In this document: positions 48,621 to 60,830 of the stretch, one piece after another | Layout of the letters: the number at the start of each line of letters is the position of its first letter | Position numbering within the stretch: position 1 is the stretch's first letter | Origin: Malaya genurostris | Taxonomy: Eukaryota > Arthropoda > Insecta > Diptera > Culicidae | Reading direction: 5' to 3' | NCBI RefSeq assembly: GCF_030247185.1 | Contig: NC_080571.1 | Coordinates: 68,362,172-68,426,171, forward strand | Length of the DNA: 64,000 bases | Notes under the pieces: generated by a model | Databases searched by the model: none | Told to the model about the DNA's origin: nothing | The model's input: the letters and a program-made list of their open reading frames with translations, nothing else | Translations under genes and position numbers: made by a program

Positions 48621-51032
48621 AGGTTTTGTTTTGTTCTTCTATACAAGAAAGCTACAGTCAAAATGGCAAATCTTCCCTCCTTTTTGATCATGAAGAATGC
48701 TGTATGCGTGTGGTTTACCTATATCAAGCCCCACTGTCTGGCAACGATTTACCGAAAAATAAGTTTCCATGTGTTTTGTTTATTCATGCAACTTCAATAA
48801 CTTTAGTCCAAGACTTAGGAAGCTGTTGACTCAATCGAATTCTAATAAATGTTGAATGTTGAATATTTCATGGTCACCGTTCCATCGACCAGCCCCGCCT
48901 AAATGAAATGTTTGCATCAAATGGATTCAAACATTACAGAAAGACTTTCGAGATCTTGCAATTGACAATCAATCGACGAGTATTAAATACGTTTATTTTC
49001 TTCAGTTTTGTATGAAAAATTAACATTTTCCAATCTTACCAACACTCGAGTTTGCATTCAATGTTTCATTTCTTACCGTACTGAAACCTTCCAAACCTTC
49101 AGTTTCCTGAACCAGCCAATTACATCCTTGGGACATAGTATGATGTTGTACACTTGTGAATATTTTTTCTATAGACGTTCCTGCATAAAACACGGATGAG
49201 AAGAATAGAATTATTATTTATACCCGATCAGTTATTCTTGCTCGTAGGACGTATTTTACTGAAGTTGACAATTGAAAGTTACATCAAAGAGTTTAATAAA
49301 CTTCAGCAATAGAACGTCGAGGTGAAATCCTTGACCTATTTGAAGGATTTTCGATATTTTCGCGCTTGAAATGAATTATAACATTCAAACCAATTAGCAC
49401 AATCTCGTTCTGCTACTAACGCAGAGTGCGATGGTCATTCAATTGGCAAAATGTCATCAAAGACACACGGAGAGGCATGAGATAGGAACTTGTGAGCACT
49501 TAGTTATCTCATCTTTTGACGACCATCATGAAGAATACTAATGCAAAGTTTGAGCCAAACAAAAAATATCAAAAAAAAAAACATGCTGAGATTGCTCGTC
49601 ATTTAACATTGCTCGATGAAATCGAAAATTGTGTAAGAGACACTTTAGTTTTTGAGAATAAGTGATGAACCTGTGTTTTTTTCATTCCGCTCAATTTTGT
49701 TGTAGATCGCTGAACGGATTCCGAGAAATTCAGTGTCGTTTTGAAACTGCTTCAAGATCATTGATCAAGTTTGAATGGCGTATGGTGAACAGTTTTGAAT
49801 CCGGAGTTACAATCGTATAAGCGACGTATCCGACAGACCATCGTTTTACGAACTCTAGTCGCATATGAATTCAATAAAACCAGATGTCGAAGTTTTAAGC
49901 CTTTCATTGACACTTCAATTTTGGGTTCCCATTTCTGTGGAACGAAATATTAAAAATAATGCCCTAACAATAATTTAATAATCTTCGAATTATTAAATTT
50001 CTTCCATACTTTCATTTTTTTAAAATCAATTTTTTTAAATCTCGAATCGTTAAACTTCTCCAATGCTTTTTTAAAAGACAGAACTTTTGATGTTGAATGT
50101 TCGAAGCGAAGGACAGAAGCAAATCTTCCAACTAATTCTCTATCTGGCGTATGACAAACGCAAGGTATTTGAATTGCCCGGTCGCGAAACTTCACTAGCA
50201 AAGTGAACGAGCTTTCTTTAAATTATCGTGTCAGTACACGGTTACAGTCAACATGGCGGGGCTAACGAGAGCAAAAATTGCAACAAACCGAATACTTTCA
50301 TTGAATATATTAAAAATGGTTCCTTAGGATCGAAAAAAAAAACCAATCAAAATCTTCAAACTCTACCGGTTTTCATTTTTTTGAGCAACTGCCGCTTGCT
50401 GAAATAAGATTTTCTATTCACTTCATTTATATATTAAATTAACATGGCCCCGAATGTGTTACTTCAATAGTCTTTCGAGATACCAAAACATCTTACTAAA
50501 AAAACATGTCAATGAGCTTGTTAAAAAACGAAGAAGACACACTATCAAATTTCATTGCTAGTACAATTAAATTGCAATTAAAACTAACTACCCACGGAAT
50601 CAAATTTGCAGAATCAACCACCAGGGAGCTTACATCCGTCTTACTGAAGCAACGGAACAGACGGAAATTAAATTGTTCCGGGAATCGTTATAATCCTTCG
50701 GTTTATTCTATTGTTTCGATTTAATATTCACCAGGACACGATATTTCTGAACGAACCAATTAAATTTAATATTCCAATAAGGCGTTTTCTGCGTAGTCGC
50801 TTTTTCCCTTGGACGACCCGAAAGTACGAGCCAGTGAAAGTCGTTGTCCCGAGTGCGCCCAAATACGGCCATTGCATATCGATGAGCACGGGTAGCAGCA
50901 GCTGGGTTAGGGATGGGGGTCACCCGGAGGACCCCTCGAGATTCCGGTGCGCTTGTCGACAGGAAAGCACAAAGAAAGAACAACAACCTCTCAGACTTGA
51001 AAGGTACAGTCGTCTGAGGATTAAAAGCAAGA
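48621..51032. other. Mostly AT-rich; one repeat scrap; GC-richer from 50800
   Basis: 49680-49870 resembles the repeat unit seen at 13970-14110 ('ccgctcaattttgttg'). 50800-51030 is GC-richer and may be upstream or 5' untranslated sequence of the candidate exon at 51033. Overlapping frames there (plus from 50711, minus from 51142) have no known domain. Confidence 0.35.
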
Positions 51033-51230
51033 ATGATCCAAAAAAACGGTATAAACTTTCTGCAATTATTCGTCTTTTTCGCGGTCACGTTTCTCCAATA
51101 TGCTGCCGCCGGTAGAGAGCTAAGAGTTTCCCAGCGGAACACTCATCCCTGGGACTGGCTTGGAATGGTGCGGGTGACGGCCCCGGGACGTCAAGAAATG
51201 GAAAATTCTTCACCGAACTGTGGAATGTAA
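51033..51230 (+). CDS. Candidate first exon of a secreted protein
   Basis: The 65-codon frame begins with a short charged start and a hydrophobic core (FLQLFVFFAVTFLQYAAA), then GRELRVSQRNTHPWDWLG. This looks like a signal peptide with cleavage near AAA-G, followed by a polar mature sequence. The start context (AAGAATGA, A at -3) suits insect initiation. The segment is GC-richer than its surroundings. The frame closes at 51230, but GT sites such as ATG|GTGCGG at about 51167 could serve as donors. I do not recognise the protein and it may be fortuitous. Confidence 0.25.
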   Translation: MIQKNGINFLQLFVFFAVTFLQYAAAGRELRVSQRNTHPWDWLGMVRVTAPGRQEMENSSPNCGM

Positions 51231-51964
51231 CGAACCAAAACGTAGAAGGAAATCGACAAATGCCAAAGATAAATTGATCCCTTTCATCACCGGAAATTAT
51301 GAGGAAATTTGCCAGCAGCAGCGAAGTCAACGCTCCAGAAACTTTTCGTCACGCTGCACTTTCTGCGTTCTGCTTTTGACACACACTCACACAAAACAAG
51401 TTGAAATGGTTCGGCGGTTGGATTGAATTTTGTTCACCTTAAATTTTTGTAGAGCTTCGCTTTCTTGGCTACGAATGGCCCCACTGATTGTGAGCCGCTT
51501 TCATTCCATTCCTAAAAGGAAAAATCTAAAATGCTAAGGAAATTTTTGAGTTGATATTCCACTAGAATATGACGTGACGTGTGTTGTAAGCGGATTTCAT
51601 GCATGAAACTAGTATTTCGAAAAATCTCTAAAGTCTATGTTTCACAGCAGAACTTTTCTGTATTTTATTGAAGATTCAGCGTAGGGAATTATAGACATCA
51701 CATCCGTTGGGAAAAAAAACCTACTATCTCTGATGGAGGAACTAGTCAAAACCGGTATTGGACTCAGGAGACTACGGATGGTGCCGTTTTTTAAAACGGA
51801 TTTCCAACAGCTAACACTCTTAAATCGTTCAACACAAGTATGAGCATAAATAATCACTGTAAAAGGGGGTGAAATCAGAATCGATTTGTTGCGATTTGGT
51901 ACAAATCTTCAGTACTAAAGTAACATGCCTTATGATTCTGATAATAATTTATTAAATTTACCTT
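51231..51964. other. No gene recognised
   Basis: Nothing supported apart from a short ACAC run at 51380. Confidence 0.4.
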
Positions 51965-52193
51965 TACCCAGACTAACAACTGGCAAAGCAAAGTCTGGGC
52001 ATTATATCCCTTTTGTGGAATTTGGCCTTTCTGTTTCAACATACTTCGCAGCCGATTCTTAGCGTACAGAATCATTGCATGGCTAGTACTACGATCGTAC
52101 TAACACTAAGAATTCTTTCAAGTCGAGGTCCGAACATATGACAACTGGTTTGTAAGACCAGTGCCCTATGCATTGAACCGTCAACCCGGGCTA
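51965..52193 (-). mobile_element. tRNA-Val-like SINE
   Basis: The minus strand from about 52193 reads a tRNA-derived head: GCCCGGGTTGACGGTTCAAT (A-box region), an anticodon arm CTGGT-CTTACAA-ACCAG with anticodon TAC (Val), then a B-box-like ATGTTCGGACCTC. A tRNA-unrelated body of about 150 bp follows. It resembles the tRNA-related SINEs of Aedes mosquitoes (Feilai-type), though the exact family name is unverified. It would be transcribed by Pol III and mobilised by a LINE. Confidence 0.75.
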
Positions 52194-52416
52194 CACAACT
52201 AACAACTGGACTGATAATAAAACAATTTGTACTAGAATTAAATCCTGTATACATCTTCAATATTTCTTTCAAATATTCTCTTCGACACATTGTCAACTCA
52301 ACTTTTCATAACTCTAGTTTTGTTAGTGTGCTTGTTCATTGGATGACAGTCCGATATTCCTCGCCAAGTATTTCTCACTGTGCCGACGGTGATCTCCTCA
52401 GAACTTTGAAAATTTC

Positions 52417-52735
52417 TTGACATTAGAATCCACATACAAGAGCATACTTCGGGCCAGGGGTAGCTACTGGAGACATTTTGTCGAAGGTTTGTTAAGAGAA
52501 ACCTCAATGAGCACTCTTTGGAACAAGGCCAGCCCAATGAGGAATCGTAACGTGGGCAATGAGAGTGAGGAATACTCATACTTTGCTTGGAAAGTCTGCC
52601 CAGATTATGATCCTGCGCAGAGCATTATTCGGATGCCTCCTCCAAATAATGGTTCCATTGACGTCCCTTTTCAATGATAGAATTTTCTATAGCACTCTTG
52701 TTTTGTAACAATAACGCTCCTGGGTTGGACCCTCC
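52417..52735 (+). pseudogene. LINE fragment: linker and first RT residues of the 17636 family
   Basis: ARGSYWRHFVEGLLRETSMS and RNRNVGNESEEYS represent the region between endonuclease and RT. The final stretch 'ttttcaatgatagaattttc' to about 52730 overlaps the start of the LINE copy at 17641-17704 almost base for base. It is cut off just after the 'gggttgga' at the start of the RT. Confidence 0.75.
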
Positions 52736-52941
52736 CGTGGTTGATGGGCTTGATGGGCTTAGTTATTGTTACAATTTAATATAAATATGTGTTATAACTT
52801 TTAGTTTAATTATTGAGTTTATTGAGTGAGGCATGAAACGATTTGAATAAGATGTTGATTGCAATACGCTCCAACATCCGGGGTTGGAGAGGTCGGTAGG
52901 GCCTAACTGAGCTCTTTTTTATGTTTTATTTTCATACTACC

Positions 52942-53151
52942 GGCCCTTATTACCGGTGTAAAGTGGAAATTAAGCGAAATGAATGTACCCCAGTCAGGTT
53001 TCACACGATAACGGAATGGTTGAATGGTGAATTAAGTTCATCTTTGACGTTTATTCTGTGAGGTTTGTTGCGCTCGTGTGGGATCTGATGGATGAGATGA
53101 TATGGGAGTGAAGTATAAGTGAAGTGGAATGCAAGAACGGTAATAAAGGCC
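52942..53151. mobile_element. MITE, GGCCCTTATTACCG ends
   Basis: The inverted tips GGCCCTTATTACCG and CGGTAATAAAGGCC enclose 210 bp without coding capacity. ACC flanks both sides (a 3-bp direct duplication). Related by its tips to 4337-4766. Confidence 0.75.
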
Positions 53152-53539
53152 ACCGTTTCAGCTCAGGACTAACGATCGACCAATAAAAGAGATAGAAATT
53201 CGGTGACGACACCTCCATTCATCTCAAATTCATTAGTCATTTCATATATGAAAACCATTGATTAGGGCGAGATTTGTTGTGTCTGTTCGATAGATTGACT
53301 TCGAGAGTGAGATAAGGTTAGGAGTATTTCGCGTCGCTATAATAGCGATATCGTACATTTTCTGAACTACTTTTATGCGGTATTGCTTATCAGAGATGAA
53401 GAAAAGATTTTGTATTTGATTTCATCACAATTCATTTATTGAAAGTCGAGTAATCGGTAGAATAATATGGTGACTCATTAATGAAATGACTATTTGCACA
53501 ATGAATTTAGTTAAAATCTATTAGAATAGAAATAGTAAC

Positions 53540-53690
53540 ATATTTCATATATGTATTATCTTCTGTTATGTTATATTATGTTGTATGGTATTGAACTGCA
53601 TTGCATTTTATCATATTATATTATTTTATATTATATTATATTATGTTTTATTATTTTTTATTATGTTATATCACAGAGAACAAATGTCCA
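53540..53690. repeat. Degenerate ATATT/ATGTT-rich array
   Basis: Irregular TTATATTATATTATG repeats. A similar stretch lies at 54780-54935. Confidence 0.7.
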
Positions 53691-53859
53691 ACAGACATTC
53701 ATACGTGTAAAGTCGTGTGCAACGGTGATTTTTATCGGATTTTCACTTGTATGCTTTACACCGGTTTTTAAAAAAGGCGGGTGGGTATCTGTGCAGAAAA
53801 TTGAAAATCTGTGAAACACAGATTAATCTGTGAACCTGGCATCTCTGATTAGAACGGCT

Positions 53860-54760
53860 GATTTTGTGTAATGCTCTCCACCGTTGTTTTTACATCAATG
53901 CAAATGACTGACAGCTGTGACGTAATCGCTCTTGTCGGAAGCGAAACTAGCTTTGCAAACGACACAAAATACATCTGCTCGCAGTGGTGATAGAATCGAA
54001 CCTGATACAATTTTCGTTAGGAGCTTTTTTTTTGCGTGATTTCGTTTGTAGCTTTTTCACTAATGGGCGGTCCCAACGGCTATAAAAATAGCCGCATACA
54101 GAATTTTAATGTCGATTATTTCATTTCGGATTTGCATAATTTATTGAAAGAAACTATCAATATGCTGTAGCGATTCGTTTCTAGCATTAAGAAAGACCAA
54201 ATTGATGAACTCACTACGATATTCACCACTTTTCAGAACATTTTTCTCGCATGATTTGTTGTACAGCAGTAGATATTTTGTTCTCTTCCTCAGGACGCGT
54301 TCTGATTGGCTGGTGTTGACATGGGTCAAATGAGACAGGTTTTCTAATAGTGTACTTTTGAAATACTTCAATACTGTTGATATACACGTTTAAATTGAAA
54401 AATTTCGATTCTATTGGTAGTTAGATTATATAAATCCTTTCACAGATCACTGAGCTATGAGCTTTCGAAATTCGAGAAAGGCAAACGTGCCTTATGAATT
54501 ATCCTCTTTAATATTCGTTTATACCAAACATTTCAGAAAAGTTTAATTTTGAATTATTTGAGATTATGTCACACAACTGATAATTTTATCATAAAACTGT
54601 GATCATATTTCCGATGGCGTGTAGCAAAAATTATGTTGATTCGTTAGATACAACAAGAGATATTTACGATCAAAAACTTATCACTCTCTCAGAGGGTAAA
54701 TTTTGAAAAGGCAACCCATAGTAAAGTAAGTCGTATTCACGACAAAAGTTTGTACTTGCT
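53860..54760. repeat. Interspersed repeat family W, copy 2
   Basis: Matches 1760-2700 in blocks, but the internal order partly differs. It includes 'atttcggatttgcataatt', 'gaaagaaactatcaatatgc' and 'gtcgtattcacgacaaaag'. Confidence 0.6.
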
Positions 54761-54779
54761 TAGATGTCTGTTCTCTGTA

Positions 54780-54935
54780 GGTATATTATATTATATCATG
54801 TTGTATTGAATTATATTATTTTATATTCTATTATATTATGTTATATTGCATAGTGTTATATTATATTCTATTATATTGTGTTGTATTATATTGTATTTTT
54901 TTATATTATATTATATTATATTATATTGTATTATG
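54780..54935. repeat. Degenerate ATATT-rich array
   Basis: Irregular TTATATTATATTG repeats flanking family W, as at 53540. Confidence 0.7.
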
Positions 54936-55289
54936 CTCAAGTATATCGACAACGGGGAGGGGCAGGAAGTGCATCAGGATATCTTACAATGACTGGATGA
55001 TGGAGTGGATTGCCAACCTGAGTCACGTGGGGGAAGCTTTGTGTTTTTCCCTGAAGGTCTGAAATGAGTAAGACGCACCCTTCTAACAAACAAACCATCA
55101 GGCGGGTTTAAACTATTACAGCAAAATTCTTTATTATATGGCCGGATGTCCTTGTTGGAAGGCGCCGGGTCCTCAAAACCCATTTTGGCCTTCTGAACAG
55201 CAATTATATGAAAGCTATCTGATAATCAAATTCGGATCTACTGTAAGTCTACCCGCATACACTGATAATGCCTTGAACTGATGCTGGCT
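54936..55289. other. Unassigned, GC-richer
   Basis: Short open frames on both strands with no recognised motif. Confidence 0.35.
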
Positions 55290-55312
55290 TCACACATACA
55301 TACATACATACA

Positions 55313-55344
<32 letters not shown>

Positions 55345-55345
55345 G
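55290..55345. repeat. (CATA)n microsatellite
   Basis: About twelve tandem tetranucleotides. Confidence 0.95.
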
Positions 55346-55554
55346 GCTGTTGAAAAAAGGCTCTTTTTTGTAAACGCGAAATTTCAAAATATCATATCTC
55401 GAAAATTCTACGTACCATATTGAAATAAAAAAATACATGTCGAATATTTTCGAGTTCTTTAGCGAAAAAAAAATAGTTAGGTGAAAAAAAAAATTTTGGG
55501 TGGCTGATTTTGCGTGGAATGCCCCATCATTGAAACACTTCCATGTTGTTGCAA

Positions 55555-55840
55555 CATACGTTCAAGTTGAAAAATTTCGAATCTTTTGGTAGTTAGATTA
55601 TATAAATTCTTCCACAGATCACTGAGCTTTCAAAATAAGAGAAAGGCAAACACGCGTGAAGAGTTTTCCTCTTTGATACTCGTTGATACCAAACATTTCA
55701 GAAAAGTTTAATTTAGAACTATTTGATATTATGTCGCACAATTGAAGTTTTATCATATACTTGTTATCATATTTCCATGTGGCATGTAGCAAAAAAATGT
55801 TGATAAGTTAGATACAACAAAATATCTTCACGATTTTCTT
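55555..55840. repeat. Interspersed repeat family W, copy 3 (partial)
   Basis: Closely follows 54380-54670 ('cgttcaagttgaaaaatttcg', 'tttcagaaaagtttaattt', 'gatacaacaa'). Ends at the LINE fragment. Confidence 0.7.
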
Positions 55841-56260
55841 GCGCAATTGAAACCATGAACCGTTTTTCTTGGGAAAAATAAGACAGTATCTGAACAACAT
55901 TTTGAATAAAAATGTTCGAATCACTATAGTATGGCTCCTAGCTCTATGCTCCATTCCAGGCAAAGAAAGTGCCAACAAATTAGGCAAATTTGTTGCTCTT
56001 GAGGATAAAATTTTTGAGAGACCGATTGCTTTCAACGAATTCTATAACGCGTCTTGCCAAAAGAACATTTGCTAGCTGGCAAATTTCTTGGTATAAAGAT
56101 GATCTGGGATGGTGGATGCACTCAATTATTCCTAAAATATCGACAAAGGCATGATTCTGCGGACTGGATGTGAGTAGGGATTTCAATCGTGTGATGTTCA
56201 AACTCATGCTCAATCACTACTCGTTAGACGCACATATTCTTTGAATTGAACTCTCCGAGA
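55841..56260 (+). pseudogene. LINE RNase H fragment (family of 17636), decayed
   Basis: Aligns with 19386-19830. It keeps FLGKIRQYLNNIL, ITIVWLLALCSIPGKESA (His of the PAHCSIPGN motif region altered to LALCSIPGK) and ERPIAFNEFYNASC before stops accumulate. There is a small deletion near its start. It ends exactly where a tRNA-derived SINE begins. Confidence 0.8.
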
Positions 56261-56345
56261 CGGTGGTGAAATGGTAACGCGTATGCACGGATTGCATACA
56301 AACGCAGATTCGAGTCCTGTCTCTGAGCGTATCTTGATAAAAAAA
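56257..56345 (+). mobile_element. tRNA-derived SINE or tRNA-like sequence
   Basis: GAGACGG and CTGTCTC form a seven-base acceptor stem. An A-box-like TGGTGAAATGGTAACG, an arm TATGC/GCATA and a B-box AGATTCGAGTCC lie between them, 67 nt in all. The loop (ACGGATT) lacks the usual U33, arguing against a functional tRNA gene. An A-rich tail follows (56336-56348). Confidence 0.6.
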
Positions 56346-56818
56346 ATATCTTTTCTGTGAGTTTCTCATTCATTTGGCCTCTCCAATATATGTTTCCACT
56401 CAGTCATTGCAAAAACTGAACCTAACATTGGCCAATTGATGCGAAATCGAACTCGAGGTGAAACGACCAAAAATTAAAAAGAAAAAAACTACTCTTTCAC
56501 CAAGAAAATGCGTCGTATTAATCACCACCATGTGATTACAACCTGTTGACAGGCCTCAAGAAAATGCTTCAATGCAGGAAATTCTATTTAAACGAGAAAG
56601 TCTTCGCTGGAACAAACGCTTACATCAAGGTGAAAAATAATTCGTTCTACACGGAAAGCACTGATCTGTTAAAGAAGCACTGGTATAGTTATGTTACTTT
56701 CGAAAGATAAGTGTAGTTAAATTTTATCAACAAAAGTTTGTTTTCCTTAGCTAGTCTCGGGACTAATTGATCTACGTGCTATCCATGCCATTTTTACTCG
56801 CCCGTCTTTTTACCTTTT
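56346..56818. other. No gene recognised
   Basis: AT-rich, nothing supported. Confidence 0.4.
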
Positions 56819-58461
56819 GGCATTAAAAATGCCTTACTCTTCACTATATGGGGCCTGGTGTCAATTAAAAGTTTCAAAAATAGTCGCGTAACCTTTTTGT
56901 GTCATAATTTTGAACGTTAATAACTCGGTAATTTGTTGATGGATTGTTATAATTTAACAACCAATCGATTCGGAAACTTTTAACTTAAACATGTATGACG
57001 ACGTCGTTTCAGTTTTTCAATAGCATACTATTGAAAAAATGGTTAGAATCGACCTATGTTTTCATCCACCAATCCCTGTTGTACAAAATGACGTCAACTT
57101 CTTGTTCGGCATAGGAGGCTTTGCGTCATGCATAAAAACACCGTATCGTTCTGCGTAGTATGAAGAGAAATCTATAAATATATGTTGCACAATATTTCTT
57201 TGCCTAGTTTATGTTTGACTGTGAATGAAACAAGTAGCTCGTCCAGTGAGCTGATGACTGGATTGTCGCTTTTGCATTACATATGTGTTGGTGAAATTTC
57301 CTGTTGTCTGCACAACACCGTGTTCGCTTGAGTATCTAATATATCATCCAGTATTGAAGAACCGAATCAGCGTGGTTACCGATTCTTTTGAAATATCCCA
57401 TGTAATTAGTAAATTTTTGGTCGATTTTGCCATTAAAAATGCCTTACACTTCGCTTCTCGAGGCTGGGTGTCAATTTAAAGCATGCAAAACTAATCGCGT
57501 AACACTTTTCTGTCATAATTTTGAACGCTTATAACTCAGTCTTTTGTTGATGGATTTATATAATTCAACAACCAATCGATTCGGAAACATTTGACTTAAA
57601 ATTATGAGATAAGGTCATTTGAATATTTCAATTGCATACCATTGAAAAATTGGTTTGAATTGAGTATTTTATTTTGGTTCTCTGTTAACTATCAGGCCAA
57701 TTTAGAATTATCGGCGATAGATTTTTCGGATCTAATTTGCTGCGCTTGTTCCTCGATGATTTGTTAATGGATTTTCCTCACTTAAATGATTCCAAAGTTC
57801 AATATTGTAAGCTTAAAAATGTTTTAATTTGTCAACGGATCGGTTTGTATACCTAAATCTCCATTCCCATACGAACAAAACGTGACAATGTGACTGAACA
57901 AGTTGTTGTCCCACCAGAAATTAAACGCTTCAAAAGATTCAAAATTAAATTCTGAAACTTATCTAAAAGCGGCCAACATTTTCCGTTAAAATAAATAAAA
58001 TCTTCTCTTGGATCGATTAACTGTTTATAAAATTAATAAGTTTGTACGTTTCTCGAAGATTATTATCACAAAATAAAACAGTTTCATTTGTTCAGGCTTA
58101 AATCTTTAGGTTGTTTGTATCTAAAATTGAGCTTTCAAGTAACTTTGAATTCATCATAATTGATTTCTAGTTAAAGGACGTTATTCAAAAACTTAACAAT
58201 GTAAAAAATTGTGGAAAGGGATCAAAATTTAATAGAAATAATTATCAAGAAAGAATCTATTTTTCAATTTTATCATTCGCTAACAATCTAAGCGCTTAAA
58301 CTAGAGCAAGTTTGTAATTAGTCAATTGAAAAAGTTTTTAGTTTAGTGTATCATCATCATTATCATCTTTATTTTCGTATTAGTTATGAAGACCCTAGAA
58401 ACGTTCCATTTTTAATGTTATTGAGCTCGGTCGTGTCTTGAATACAACCCTCTAATTTTTT
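56819..58461 (+). repeat. 2.16-kb promoter-like repeat, copy C2 (diverged, internally deleted)
   Basis: Same start palindrome and same right end as C1 and C3, but more diverged and lacking about 500 bp (C1 positions near 39055-39545). The promoter-like part keeps TATAAATATATG (57173) and CACCAATC (57065). A mariner begins at a TA just after its right end. Confidence 0.85.
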
Positions 58462-58543
58462 TATATATACGAGGTCTGCTCAAAAAGTTCCCGGAATTTT
58501 TTAATTGCGCGCGTCTGGAGAGTCCGGTGGTCAAAATTTTTTT

Positions 58544-60700
58544 GGCATTAAAAATGCCTTACTCTTCACTATATGGGGCCGGGTGTCAATTAAAAGTTTC
58601 AAAAATAGTCGCGTAACCTTTTTGTGTCATAATTTTGAACGTTAATAACTCGGTCATTTGTTGATGGATTGTTATAATTTAACAACCAATCGATTCGGAA
58701 ACTTTTAACTTAAACATGTATGACGACGTCGTTTCAGTATTTCAATAGCATACTATTGAAAAAATGGTTAGAATCGACCTATGTTTTCATCCACCAATCC
58801 CCGTTGTGCAAAATGACGTCAACTTCTTGTTCGGCATAGGAGGCTTTGCGTCATGCATAAAAAAACACCGCAACGTTATGCGTAGTATGAAGAGAAATCT
58901 ATAAATATAGGCTGCACAATATTTCTTTGCCTAGTCGATGCTTGACTGCGAATGAAACAAGTAGCTCGTCCAGTGAGCTGATTACTGGATTGTGCATGCG
59001 TTCGCTCGCTGGATTGTCGCTTTTGCATTATGTGTTGGTGAAATTTCCTGTTGTCTGCGCAACACCGTGTTCGCTTGAATATCTTATATATCATCTAGCT
59101 ATTGAAGAACCGAATCAGCGTGATTACCGATTCTTTTGAAATATCCCTTGTATTTAGCAAATTTTTGGTCGATTTTGCCATTAAAAATGCCTTACACTTC
59201 GCTTCCCGAGGCTGGGTGTCAATTTAAAACATGCAAAACTAATCGCGTAACATTTTTCTGTCATAATTTTGAACGCTTATAACTCAGTCATTTGTTGATG
59301 GGTTTATATGATTCAACAACCAATCGATTCGGAAACATTTAACTTAAACTTATGAGATGACGTTATTTGAATATTTCAATTGCATACCATTGAAAAATTG
59401 GTTTGAATTGAGTATTTCATTTTAATTCTCTGGTAACTATCAGGCCAATTTAGAATTATCGGCGATAGATTTTTTGCGGATCTAATTTGCAGCGCTTGTT
59501 GCTCGATGATTTGTTAATTGATTTTCCTAATTTAAATTATTCCAAAGCTTCAATATTGTAAGCTTAAAAATATTTTAATTTGTCTAAATATGTTTTAATT
59601 TGTTGATGGATCGGTGTTTTCAATTCCCATACGAACAAAACGTGACAATGTTACTGCAGAAGTTGTTGTCCCACCAGGAATTGAACGCTTCAAAAGATTC
59701 AAAATTAAATTCTGAAACTTATCTAAAAGCGGCCTCCTCGGTTTAGTAGTATAAATGAGTTCCACAGGCTCACATATACAGTTCAATTAGATGCAATATC
59801 ATATACTATCAAAGATAAACTCAAAGTAAGTTTACCTGCGGTTTTACATGTATCCTTTGAATAGGAACCCTCGTAGAATTTGGTTAACCGCCAGTTTCAG
59901 TTTAATTATTATTTGCTGCAAAACAATAAACGTCTGATGACTACACGCGTTGTAACTATAACAATGTTCATTCATATGTTAATAACATCAAGTTACAATA
60001 TTAACAAAATTTCGGAATTTTGTTGCGTATCCATTCCGTATATTCCTAATATGCCAAAGCGAAAATCAATGTAAGTAACTAAATATTTTATGAGGACTGT
60101 TTCACATGTTTTCTTCCTCGTATTGTTGCCATATTATTTACCGACATTTTCCGAAGATTATTGACGATTTTGAAGAAGGATTAATAAAATTACGCTATTA
60201 CTGAGTGTACCGGTACAACATCTTTCGTTAAAATAAATAAAATCTTTTCTTGGATCGATTAACTGTTTATAAAATTAATAAGTTTGTACGTTTCTCGAAA
60301 ATTATTATCATAAAATAAAAGTTTTATTTGTTCATGTTTAAATGTTTAGGTTGTTTGTATCTAAAATTGAGCTTTCGAGTAACTTTGAATTCATCATAAT
60401 TGACTTCTAGTTAAAGGACGTTATTCAAAAACTTAACAGTGTAAAAATTTGTGGAAAGGGATCAAAATTGAATAGAATCAATAATCAAGAAAGATTCTAA
60501 TTGTCAATTTTATCATTCGCTAACAATCTCAGCGCTTAAACTAGAGCAAGTTTGTAATTAGTCAATTGAATATGTTTCTAGTCTAGTGTATCATCATCAT
60601 TATCATCTTTATTTTTGTATTAATTATGAAGACCCTAGAAACGTTTCATTTTTAATGTTATTGTGCTCGGTCGTGTCTTGAATACAACCCTCTAATTTTT
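58544..60700 (+). repeat. 2.16-kb promoter-like repeat, copy C3
   Basis: Nearly identical to C1 (37870-40027) along its full length. It lies inside the leader of a mariner, between poly-T tracts. Confidence 0.9.
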
Positions 60701-60830
60701 TTATTGTGTTGGTACATATGTCCCTAATGTATGGTGAAATTTTCAGCTGTATTCATTGTTTACATTCTGTCTTGAAGCGGCTGGTGTAGACGTGTTTTTT
60801 TGAGCTCGGCGATTTTTGTTAGTTTAAACA

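Noticed and set aside
56257..56323. Functional tRNA gene
   Set aside because: The acceptor stem pairs well, but the anticodon loop lacks U33 and an A-rich tail and SINE-like body follow, so a tRNA-derived SINE is more likely.
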